DNA of 10,067 nt, taken from contig JAIVGU010000196.1 in NCBI GenBank assembly GCA_020201445.1, forward strand, positions 1 through 10,067, given 5' to 3'. This document shows positions 1 through 6,438 of this stretch, piece by piece (position 1 is the first letter of the stretch; the number at the start of each line of letters is the position of its first letter). The translations under genes were made by a program, and so were the position numbers. A model generated the notes under the pieces. The model was given only the letters and a program-made list of their open reading frames with translations, had not been told where the DNA came from and did not search any database. This DNA comes from Halobacteriales archaeon (lineage in GTDB: Archaea > Thermoplasmatota > E2 > JACPAO01 > JAHFTW01).

Positions 1-20
1 CCATGATCCCGGAGGTCTGA
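1..20 (+). CDS. Possible 3' end of an upstream gene (partial)
   Basis: One frame here reads Met-Ile-Pro-Glu-Val and stops at TGA 18-20, one base before the ATG of the platform-protein gene. In this gene order the upstream neighbour is often the TadA/ArlI-type secretion ATPase, so this may be its last few codons. Only six codons are visible and another frame is also open, so neither the frame nor the product can be established. The stretch also carries the GGAGGT ribosome binding site (11-16) of the next gene. Confidence 0.25.
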
Positions 21-21
21 G

Positions 22-1947
22 ATGGCGAAGGCGCCGGCCGTTTCCCCCGCCCCGCAGCCCGACCCGCCCGCGCCCGCCGCGGAGCCGGGGCCGAAGGCGC
101 CCCCCGAGCTGAAGGGCGACCGCAGCCGCAAGGTGCTGCTCGACGCGCTCATCCTCGTCGTCCTGGCGCTGCTGGTGGCGGTCATCGTTTCCGCCGCCGG
201 GCTCCTGCCGTTCGGCATCGCGGGGCAGACCTTCGCCCTCGCCGCCGCCACCGCGCTGCTGGCGGGCGCCGGCTACCTGTTCAACACCGTGCGCTGGACC
301 GACATCCGCGCCGAGGATGGCCAGCGCCTCGTCAACCGGGGGCGGGCGGACATCCAGCTCACCATCGTCAGCATCGGCGCGCTGATCACCGTCGTCCTGA
401 TGGCGGTGGTGGAGCTCTTCGCCCTCCTCTACTTCGTCGGCGTCTTCCGGGACATCGGCGAGGCGGGCTTCGGCTTCGCCTCCAACTTCGTCCTCTTCCA
501 GACCATCATGCTGCTGGTCTACCTGGCGGCGCTGGTGTCGCGCGAGAACAACCCGTCGCGCTTCGAGCCCAAGCCCGGCGCCCGGCTGGCGGCCCACGTC
601 CTCACCCCGCTGGCGGGCGCCATCCTGCTGGTGGGCGTCCTCATGGCCGCTGGCATCATCGCCTTCGCCGGCATCGAGCCCCGCCAGGCGGTCTACATCG
701 TCACGCTCGGGGTCCTGCTGGAGTTCGTCGCGATGCGCATCCGCCTGCGGCTGCCCTCGCTGTGGTCCCTCTTCTCCGGCGCCCTGGCGCAGGCCAAGCG
801 CCCCAACGACGAGATGAAGGACGTCCTCCGGAAGCGCGCCCAGCGCACCTACGTCGCCGCCGCCATCTTCGTCGCGCTGAGCATGGCGTTCGCGGGCGCG
901 GTCGTCACCGGCACCGTCGGCCTCGCCGACACCCGCATCGTCACCAGCCTCGTCGTCTTCTACGTCGGCACCGCCGTGGTGCTGCTGGGCATGGTCGGCG
1001 TCCGCCTGCTGCAGGCGCGCGCCCTCGCGGGCCCCAAGCGCACCGGCGAGGACGAGCTTTCCCGGCTGGTGGGCCAGAAGCGCCGCAGCGCCGAGGACGT
1101 CCTCAAGGTCTCCGTCTACGTGGTGACCGGCTTCCTCGCCTTCATCGCGGCGGCGCTCTGCGTCTTCACCGGGCTCGACTACCTGCCGTGGCACCCCAAG
1201 TACGCCACCGACCTGTTCATCCTCGCCGTGATGTTCGGCGCCGGCCCCTTCGGCTACTTCCACAACCGCGAGGCCAAGCGCATCGCCGCGGTGGACGAGA
1301 AGTTCCCCGACTTCCTGCGCGACATCGCCGAGTCCGCCCGCGCCGGCATGACGCTGCCGCGCGCCCTGGTGACCGCGGCGCAGGGCAGCTACGGCGCGCT
1401 CACGCCCGAGATCAAGCGCATGGCGGCGCAGGTGGAGTGGGGCATCGACTTCGGCGACGCCCTCGCCCGCTTCGCCGTGCGCTGCAAGACGCCGCTCATC
1501 GACCGCACCGTGAGCCTGGTGGTGGAGGCGCAGCGCGCGGGCGGCAACGTCACCGACATCCTGACGGCCGCGAGCGAGGACGCCCGCGAGATCAAGCAGA
1601 TCGTCGGCGAGCGCAACACCCAGATGAGCATGTACAACGTGGTCATCTACATCTCGTTCTTCGTCTTCATCGTCGTCGTCCTGGTGCTGTCGGCGCAGTT
1701 CATCCCCGCGTTCAAGAAGGCGGTGGGCGCCGCGTCGGGGCAGCAGGTGGGCGGCCTGCAGTTCCGCGACTTCGACCCCGAGGACTTCAACACCATCTTC
1801 TTCCAGGCCGCGGTGGTGCAGGCCATCGGCGGCGGCCTGGTGGGCGGCGTCCTCACCAAGGGCAACCCCATCTCCGGCTTCATCCACATCGCGGTCATGC
1901 TGGGGATGGCGTGGCTGAGCTTCCGCCTCATGGTGGGGTTGCTGTGA
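22..1947 (+). CDS. TadC/ArlJ-like type II/IV secretion system F-domain membrane platform protein
   Basis: A 641-residue polytopic membrane protein, probably the inner-membrane platform on which a secretion ATPase acts to assemble a type IV pilus-like filament. Residues 1-35 are Pro/Ala-rich and probably cytoplasmic. About ten hydrophobic segments follow between residues 38 and 413. A T2SSF-like cytoplasmic domain spans roughly 414-535, with the usual FPDFLRDIAESARAGMTLP stretch and a later AQRAGGNVTDIL motif. It is followed by a strong membrane helix (about 537-564) and two more (592-614, 618-640). Archaeal family members are usually about 550-600 residues, so this one is slightly long, and only one clear T2SSF domain is visible. 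The ATG is chosen for its GGAGGT site 5 nt upstream. The stop TGA overlaps the GTG start of the next gene, suggesting translational coupling in a pilus operon. TadC versus ArlJ/EpdC identity cannot be settled without neighbours further upstream. Confidence 0.85.
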   Translation: MAKAPAVSPAPQPDPPAPAAEPGPKAPPELKGDRSRKVLLDALILVVLALLVAVIVSAAGLLPFGIAGQTFALAAATALLAGAGYLFNTVRWTDIRAEDGQRLVNRGRADIQLTIVSIGALITVVLMAVVELFALLYFVGVFRDIGEAGFGFASNFVLFQTIMLLVYLAALVSRENNPSRFEPKPGARLAAHVLTPLAGAILLVGVLMAAGIIAFAGIEPRQAVYIVTLGVLLEFVAMRIRLRLPSLWSLFSGALAQAKRPNDEMKDVLRKRAQRTYVAAAIFVALSMAFAGAVVTGTVGLADTRIVTSLVVFYVGTAVVLLGMVGVRLLQARALAGPKRTGEDELSRLVGQKRRSAEDVLKVSVYVVTGFLAFIAAALCVFTGLDYLPWHPKYATDLFILAVMFGAGPFGYFHNREAKRIAAVDEKFPDFLRDIAESARAGMTLPRALVTAAQGSYGALTPEIKRMAAQVEWGIDFGDALARFAVRCKTPLIDRTVSLVVEAQRAGGNVTDILTAASEDAREIKQIVGERNTQMSMYNVVIYISFFVFIVVVLVLSAQFIPAFKKAVGAASGQQVGGLQFRDFDPEDFNTIFFQAAVVQAIGGGLVGGVLTKGNPISGFIHIAVMLGMAWLSFRLMVGLL

Positions 1948-3557
1948 CGCGGCGAAACGGGATTCGCCTCCACTTCGTTCCGGCGAACCCGTTTCGCCGT
2001 GTGCCGAGACTTGCGGGGGCCCTCCGGGCCCCCGCGCCCCCTCGGAGGAAGGGGTGGCCGCTCGCATCGGCGGGCCTCAGCGGCCCGCCGGCTCCTTCCC
2101 TTGGCCTCGCGTCTCGCTTTGCTCGACGCTCGGGCCGCGGGGCCTTCGGCGCGGCCACCCAGGCCGGCTTGGCTGGAGCCCAGCAAGGCGTCGTTGCCGG
2201 GGCGAGGGGATTTGGCCTGGGCGGTCGCGCGAGCGAAGCGAGCCCCGAGCGGGCGGCGAACGGAGTGAGCCGCGAGCGCCGGGAAGAGCCCGGCCGCGCG
2301 GTGAGCGCGGCCGACGGCGGTGCGACCGCCCCGTCCTCCGAGGGGTTTGGGGCCCGGAGGGCCCCAACAACTTGGTTCCGGCGAAACGGGTCCGCCGGAG
2401 CGAAGCGCAGGCGGACCCGTTTCGCCGGGGACGAGGGTGGCGCGTTCCTCGTGGTCGAGGCCATCCTGGTGGCGGTCCTCGTCCTCACCGCCGTGCTGTT
2501 CTTCACCAGCGTGCAGCGCCCCACGGGCGGCGGCGAATCGCGCGGCCTCGACCTCGGCCCCGTCGCCACCGACACCCTGGGCATCCTGCAGCGCCGCACC
2601 TTCACGGCGGAGGCCACCGGCGACCCCGAGGGGTGGGTCACCAAGGTCCTGGGCGGCGACGCCGCGACCTCCACCCAGGTCGACGACTTCGTCACCCAGG
2701 TGCTCCCCACCGGCGCCAAGCACGTCCTGCGCCTCAGCAACGGCATCGGCACGGTCAACCTGCTGCCCACCGCCAGCCCCGGCAGCCCGCAGGGCGCCCG
2801 CGCCGCCGAGGTGCCGCTCTTCCCGCACTGGCGCGCCTTCGCCAGCAAGGAGGCCACCGACCTGGCGGCGCCCGGCCAGCCCCTCACCGCCGCCAACGCA
2901 CTCCTGTCGCGCTTCACCGACCCCGCCGACAGCATCGTGTGCATCAAGGCGCCCTACAACGCCACCGCGACCTCCCTGTGGCGCACCCCGGTGCTGCGCG
3001 CCGGCACCCTCTCCTCCGGCAGCACGGCCGTCACGGGCATCTCCAGCACCGCCGCCCTCGCCCTCGGGATGCGCGTCACTGGCACCGGCGTCCCGGCGGG
3101 CGCCACGGTCGCCGACGTCCCCAGCCTCACCTCCATCACGCTGTCGGCCGCCGCGACCAGCTCCGGCTCCTCCACGCTCAGCTTCTACCCCAACCGCGTC
3201 CCCGTCGGCGCCGCCTACGGGACGTGGGCGGGCTACACCAACGCGGGCTGCACGACGGGCGCGGTCTACGCCGCCGTGGTGCTGCCCGGCGCCAAGACCC
3301 TCACCGGCCTGACCTGGACAACCACGTCGAAGAGCCTCAACGCCGCCTCGGGGGTCTTCTCCGCCAGCGACGTGGGCAAGCTCGTCGTGGGCCCCGGCAT
3401 CCCGGGCGGGACCTACATCGCCGCCTACAACTCCACGACGCAGGTGACGCTCTCCGCCAAGCCCACCGCCGCCGGGGCCAACGCCTCCTGCGCCCTCGCC
3501 GCGAACCCCTCCTACCCCATCTACGGCCTCCAACTGGTGGTGTGGTTTGGCGCGTAG
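1944..3557 (+). CDS. Pilin-like secreted protein with tail-fibre-like beta repeats; 5' end interrupted by an in-frame palindromic insert
   Basis: The GTG start at 1944 overlaps the TGA of the platform gene and has GGTG-type Shine-Dalgarno bases at 1932-1935. The frame stays open for 537 residues. Codons 4 to about 162 come from a palindromic insert (1951-2427) and encode a basic Arg/Gly/Ala-rich, apparently disordered stretch. The conserved part then starts with DEGGAFLVVEAILVAVLVL, a type IV pilin-like signal: possible cleavage before Phe168 would leave Glu at +5, followed by a membrane helix to about residue 192. The exposed part holds several N-x-S/T sequons and two beta repeats (about 351-414 and 452-519) resembling those in phage tail-fibre proteins. 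Removing 477 nt would join the start to MTRDEGG, matching the DEGG signal of the next gene, so the insert probably arrived later. GTG 2451, with GAGGGTGG upstream, is an alternative start, but it would remove the cleavage site. Its role as a minor pilin or surface subunit is inferred from context. Confidence 0.7.
   Translation: MTRRNGIRLHFVPANPFRRVPRLAGALRAPAPPRRKGWPLASAGLSGPPAPSLGLASRFARRSGRGAFGAATQAGLAGAQQGVVAGARGFGLGGRASEASPERAANGVSRERREEPGRAVSAADGGATAPSSEGFGARRAPTTWFRRNGSAGAKRRRTRFAGDEGGAFLVVEAILVAVLVLTAVLFFTSVQRPTGGGESRGLDLGPVATDTLGILQRRTFTAEATGDPEGWVTKVLGGDAATSTQVDDFVTQVLPTGAKHVLRLSNGIGTVNLLPTASPGSPQGARAAEVPLFPHWRAFASKEATDLAAPGQPLTAANALLSRFTDPADSIVCIKAPYNATATSLWRTPVLRAGTLSSGSTAVTGISSTAALALGMRVTGTGVPAGATVADVPSLTSITLSAAATSSGSSTLSFYPNRVPVGAAYGTWAGYTNAGCTTGAVYAAVVLPGAKTLTGLTWTTTSKSLNAASGVFSASDVGKLVVGPGIPGGTYIAAYNSTTQVTLSAKPTAAGANASCALAANPSYPIYGLQLVVWFGA
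1951..1998. repeat. Left terminal hairpin of the palindromic element
   Basis: The arms 1951-1968 and 1982-1998 pair almost perfectly, with one extra A in the left arm, around a 13-nt loop. The outer bases are GGCGAAACGGG and CCCGTTTCGCC. The whole hairpin matches the reverse complement of the right terminal hairpin with only a few changes, so it serves as one of the element's inverted terminal repeats. Confidence 0.85.
2013..2035. repeat. Second left-arm hairpin
   Basis: A perfect 10-bp stem (GCGGGGGCCC with GGGCCCCCGC) closes a TCC loop. Its mirror partner at 2347-2367 has a GGA loop, the exact complement, and almost the same stem core. Confidence 0.8.
2068..2090. repeat. Third left-arm hairpin
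   Basis: A perfect 9-bp stem (CGGCGGGCC with GGCCCGCCG) closes a 5-nt TCAGC loop. Its mirror partner at 2291-2313 keeps the stem length and a near-identical loop but has different paired bases. Confidence 0.8.
2291..2313. repeat. Third right-arm hairpin
   Basis: A perfect 9-bp stem (CGGCCGCGC with GCGCGGCCG) closes a 5-nt GGTGA loop. Read as reverse complement the loop is TCACC, against TCAGC in the left-arm partner. Confidence 0.8.
2347..2367. repeat. Second right-arm hairpin
   Basis: A perfect 9-bp stem (TTGGGGCCC with GGGCCCCAA) closes a GGA loop. It is the inverted counterpart of the hairpin at 2013-2035. Confidence 0.8.
2378..2428. repeat. Right terminal hairpin of the palindromic element
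   Basis: A perfect 19-bp stem pairs 2378-2396 with 2410-2428 around a 13-nt loop. The core arms are GGCGAAACGGGTCCGCC and its complement. It ends directly before the DEGG codons of the pilin-like gene and is the inverted copy of the left terminal hairpin. Confidence 0.88.
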
Positions 3558-4020
3558 CCTCCGCCCCGATGAGGGGGGGCAAATGATGCTCCTGACCGCC
3601 ATCGTCCTGCTGGTCGGCTTCGTCGCCCTGGCCGGCATGGTCTCCCGCGTCAGCCTCCTCGCCCACCAGGCCGGGCGGGAGCAGGACCGGCCGCTGCTGC
3701 GCGAGGTCGAGCCGCTGCAGAAGGGGCTCAACGCCGCCCTCGACCCCGCCTCCACCGGCAAGGGGCTCGGCTCGATGGGGCTCACCGCGCCGTCGGTCGC
3801 CTACGAGTCGGGGGTGAAGGGGGTCCTGGAGCACCTGCGGCGCCTCCAGGCGGAGCGCGGCTTCATCTCGCGCTGGACGGTCGACTGCGACCTCACCGCG
3901 GGCGTCAAGGACACCGCCAAGGGCTTCGCCCGGCTGCTGGTCAGCGACGGCGAGCTCCAGGTCACCATCAAGTCCACCCCCTACTTCGCGCGGACCTCCT
4001 GCGCGGTCCTGTCGGGCTAA
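3547..4020 (+). CDS. Small pilin-like secreted protein
   Basis: A 157-residue protein with the N-terminal signal PDEGGQMMLLTAIVLLVGF: a short positively charged leader, the DEGG motif shared with the preceding gene, then one membrane helix (about residues 13-33). The remaining 120 residues should lie outside the membrane and include two cysteines (VDC and TSC near the end) that could form a disulfide. I chose TTG 3547 because it includes the DEGG signal and has GGTGGTG at 3536-3542. ATG 3583 is possible but would remove that motif. The TTG start overlaps the previous gene by 11 nt, so the two are probably co-translated. Position after a TadC-like gene matches the clusters of small pilin-like genes in archaeal Tad-type loci. 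Minor-pilin function is inferred; I recognise no specific family. Confidence 0.72.
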   Translation: MARSLRPDEGGQMMLLTAIVLLVGFVALAGMVSRVSLLAHQAGREQDRPLLREVEPLQKGLNAALDPASTGKGLGSMGLTAPSVAYESGVKGVLEHLRRLQAERGFISRWTVDCDLTAGVKDTAKGFARLLVSDGELQVTIKSTPYFARTSCAVLSG

Positions 4021-4120
4021 ACCTGGACAAAGTGGGTCCACCGAACATGTACGGCTGCTCCCGTGTCCTCCAGGGAGAGGCCGACAAACCTTTAAAGCAA
4101 ATGCTGGCGGTCAATCACCC
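4021..4120 (+). promoter_or_regulatory. Intergenic promoter with TATA box for a leaderless transcript
   Basis: The 100-nt gap separates the pilus operon from the next gene. TTTAAA at 4091-4096 lies 24 nt before the ATG at 4121, with no Shine-Dalgarno sequence between them. This is the spacing expected when archaeal transcription starts at or just before the start codon. A short TGGAC/GTCCA inverted repeat (4024-4040) follows the upstream stop codon but is too weak to call a terminator. Confidence 0.75.
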
Positions 4121-6382
4121 ATGCCCCGCCGACTCCGCCACGACCAGGAGGCCGCCTCGGGGGTCATCACGTTCCTGGTGGCCGGCATCATCTTCGTGGG
4201 CAGCATCGGCACCGTCCTGGTCATCAGCCACCGCAGCAACTCCGGCGCGGCCGCCTCCGAGGCGCCCGCCGCCGGCCTCAACGTCCAGGCCAAGAGCCTG
4301 GCGCAGTTCCTGCTCGACAGCCCCGGCTTCGGCGCCGACGGCACCGACTGGGTCGCGGGGGGCATCGACGCCGCCTCCGCGACCACCCACGCCGAGGGGC
4401 TGCGGCGCCTGGGCCTCAAGGACGCCACCGCCAGCGACCCCTCGATGCTCAACTTCTCGAAGTTCCAGAACCTGCGGCGCGCCCCCTACTACGCCAACGC
4501 CACCGACGGCTACGTCAACTACGAGGAGGCCCGCACCGACCTGGGCCTGGAGAACGCCGACCTGGACTTCCACGTCCGCGCCTACCCGACCCTGCCCAAG
4601 GTGGCGGACCTGCTGCGCAGCGGCCACCGCGACCCCAACCTGCGCGTCACCTACATCGGCGACATCGACGTGAGCAAGGTCACCAGCTCCGGCCCGCCGG
4701 TCTCCCCCACCGCCGGCCTCACGGCCACCGCCCCCACCTGCGCCGTGTCGCCCATCACCCCCGCCACGGCCCCGCAGGCCTACCGCCTCTCCACCACCGT
4801 GCACAACGGCGGCACCACGACGACCCAGTTCACCGCCCTCTTCACCTACAAGCTGGGCACCGCCGCCGCCGAGTCGCAGAACGCCAACTCCTACCTCGTC
4901 GGCCCCGGCGGCGACGTCACGCTCTCCGTCGACGTCCCCGCCACCACCGGCCGCTCCTGCACGGTGGGCTCTACGCTCAGCGTGGCCGTGAGCGACCCCG
5001 ACACCAGCGTGGTCACCAACTCCACCCACGTCGCCACGGCGGCGGGCGGCGCCACCGCGGCCCCCCGCGACCTGTGGGTGGACTCCGGCCGCCCCTACCG
5101 CCTCAACACGCACGGCACCTCGTGCCAGACCAAGGAGCGCTCCCAGGTCGCCTACTTCGGGACCGACCTCGCCAAGAACGAGTGGATGGCGCTCAAGGTC
5201 ACCACCTCCGTCGGCGGCGTCGTCACCATCCCCGCCGGCTCCCAGTCGTTCAAGGTGCCCTCCAGCAAGGGCCCCTGGACCGCCGACCTCGGCTGCCTGC
5301 TGCCCGGCAGCTACGTGGCCACCCTCTACTACTGCGGCGCCAGCTCGTGCAGCGGCAGCGCCAGCACGGAGCAGGTCACCGAGCAGCTCCTCGTGGTCGA
5401 CGCCGACGTGGCCGCCTACGCCCCGCAGGGCACCACCTCGAGCAGCACGAGCTACAAGCCGACCACGGCGGCCAAGTCGGAGGTCACGTTCCTGAACACC
5501 CTCATCAACCGCTTCTGCCCGACCTACTTCGACCGCGGCACGGACGTCGCCTCCTCCAGCCCCATCAACGGCACCGACTGGAGCGTCCCCGCCAACGGGG
5601 TCGGCGCCGACGACGTGTGGAGCGGCCGCTGCGCCGGCTTCAAGGACCCCGCGCAGCCCGGCGACGTCTTCCCGGACAGCAAGCAGGTCATGAACGTGGA
5701 CCTGCCCAGCCGCCTGCTCAACGACGACGGGACGCCGCGCTACGACCTCGTCAGCATCCTGGTGGCGGGCTCCAACATCGACCAGACCGCGATGACGAGC
5801 CAGAGCGCCAAGGGCGCCGTGGCCGACTGGGTGCTGGGCGGCGGCACGCTGCTGGTCTTCGGCTCGGTGGACCAGAACGTCAACTGGCTCGAGCCCATCT
5901 TCCACTCCGCCATCCGCTCCTCCTCCGGCGCCATCGGCACCCCCGACCCCGGCCACCCGCTGCTGCACGTCCCGGACGAGCTGGACTACCCGCACTACGA
6001 CAACGACGACCGCGTCTGGAACTTCAACGGCCAGACCGCGCAGAACGCTGCGGTGCTGTTCGACAACGTCGTGGTGGAGGGCTCCGACCCGGTCACGACG
6101 CTCAGCAACCCGGGCGCGTTCGGCAACGGCCGCGTCATCCTCACGACCTGGATGCCCAACGACGTCTACCTCGGCAGCCACGACGCCGCGACGCGCGACC
6201 TGGAGGGGATGAAGCTGGTCAACAACATGCTCATGGAGGGCTACCAGGGGCTGTTCCTGGACTACGGCCCGCCCCTGCCCAGCGGCACGAACGTCGTCCC
6301 GGCGGTGCGGTTCGCACAGATCACGGTCCCCGACTTCGTCGACCCGGTGCAGATGTCGGTCGTCATCTTCGTCTTCAAATAG
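4121..6382 (+). CDS. Large pilin-anchored surface protein with beta-sandwich domains and a GATase-like C-terminal domain
   Basis: A 753-residue protein, probably membrane-anchored and facing outward. Residues 14-36 form a pilin-like membrane helix (GVITFLVAGIIFVGSIGTVL). Residues 40-190 form a module shared with the downstream paralogue, including LLDSPGFG and a YIGDID stretch. Residues about 203-310 look like a CARDB/Ig-type beta-sandwich and about 312-433 like a second beta domain. Residues about 450-735 resemble a class I glutamine amidotransferase-like (ThuA-type) fold: YDLVSILVAG, then GGGTLLVFGS, then GRVILTTW, with no convincing catalytic triad seen. Eight cysteines lie outside the shared parts, suggesting disulfides, and several N-x-S/T sequons suggest glycosylation. 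The ATG is placed by the TATA box 24 nt upstream. Adhesion, substrate binding or filament-tip roles are all possible; the function is unknown. Confidence 0.7.
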   Translation: MPRRLRHDQEAASGVITFLVAGIIFVGSIGTVLVISHRSNSGAAASEAPAAGLNVQAKSLAQFLLDSPGFGADGTDWVAGGIDAASATTHAEGLRRLGLKDATASDPSMLNFSKFQNLRRAPYYANATDGYVNYEEARTDLGLENADLDFHVRAYPTLPKVADLLRSGHRDPNLRVTYIGDIDVSKVTSSGPPVSPTAGLTATAPTCAVSPITPATAPQAYRLSTTVHNGGTTTTQFTALFTYKLGTAAAESQNANSYLVGPGGDVTLSVDVPATTGRSCTVGSTLSVAVSDPDTSVVTNSTHVATAAGGATAAPRDLWVDSGRPYRLNTHGTSCQTKERSQVAYFGTDLAKNEWMALKVTTSVGGVVTIPAGSQSFKVPSSKGPWTADLGCLLPGSYVATLYYCGASSCSGSASTEQVTEQLLVVDADVAAYAPQGTTSSSTSYKPTTAAKSEVTFLNTLINRFCPTYFDRGTDVASSSPINGTDWSVPANGVGADDVWSGRCAGFKDPAQPGDVFPDSKQVMNVDLPSRLLNDDGTPRYDLVSILVAGSNIDQTAMTSQSAKGAVADWVLGGGTLLVFGSVDQNVNWLEPIFHSAIRSSSGAIGTPDPGHPLLHVPDELDYPHYDNDDRVWNFNGQTAQNAAVLFDNVVVEGSDPVTTLSNPGAFGNGRVILTTWMPNDVYLGSHDAATRDLEGMKLVNNMLMEGYQGLFLDYGPPLPSGTNVVPAVRFAQITVPDFVDPVQMSVVIFVFK

Positions 6383-6397
6383 GCGAAGGAACGGAGA

Positions 6398-6403
6398 TTT
6401 AAG
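6398..6403 (+). promoter_or_regulatory. TATA-like box upstream of the second paralogue
   Basis: TTTAAG lies 16-21 nt after the stop of the upstream paralogue. Transcription starting about 26 nt from its centre would begin near 6426, giving a leader of about 13 nt before ATG 6439. The fit is weaker than for the TTTAAA boxes elsewhere in the window, so co-transcription with the upstream gene is also possible. Confidence 0.5.
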
Positions 6404-6438
6404 GGTGCCCGCAAGGTCTAAATTTGACTAGGGACAAA

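Larger units (their letters stand above)
1951..2427. repeat. Compound palindromic element, about 477 nt, inserted in frame
   Basis: The stretch is one large imperfect inverted repeat built from smaller hairpins. Left-arm hairpins at 1951-1998, 2013-2035 and 2068-2090 mirror right-arm hairpins at 2378-2428, 2347-2367 and 2291-2313, and the paired coordinates sum to about 4379-4382, so the centre is near 2190. The two end hairpins are near-identical in inverted orientation. The region has many A/T-ending codons (about one in five by eye), whereas the flanking genes use G/C at nearly every third position. No transposase is visible, so it would be non-autonomous. Exact ends are uncertain by a few bases; 1951-2427 is the span whose removal restores a natural MTRDEGG start. 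It could be an archaeal MITE, or an analogue of the in-frame Rickettsia palindromic elements. I do not recognise the family. Confidence 0.8.

Noticed and set aside
1951..2428. CRISPR array or insertion sequence with transposase
   Set aside because: The repeats are inverted and nested rather than regularly spaced direct repeats with unique spacers, and no transposase-like protein is encoded in any frame.
1946..2433. GACG on both sides of the palindromic element as a 4-bp target-site duplication
   Set aside because: If it were one, the insert would be 484 nt and the restored gene would have no start codon in the DEGG frame. A 4-base match is likely by chance in this sequence.
1647..3785. A long open minus-strand frame covering the insert and the pilin-like gene
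   Set aside because: It spans the ends of three plus-strand genes, is low in complexity and has no start signals. Open frames on all strands are common at this GC content.
4024..4040. Hairpin TGGAC/GTCCA after the pilus operon as a terminator
   Set aside because: The stem is only five base pairs and no T-rich tract follows. Archaeal terminators are mainly T-runs, so this is not enough.
4115..6181. A very long open frame on the minus strand opposite the large surface-protein gene
   Set aside because: Its product is almost entirely Gly, Ala, Val, Arg and Asp with no recognisable domain, as expected from the complement of a GC3-rich gene. The plus-strand protein has a secretion signal, a paralogue and a promoter.
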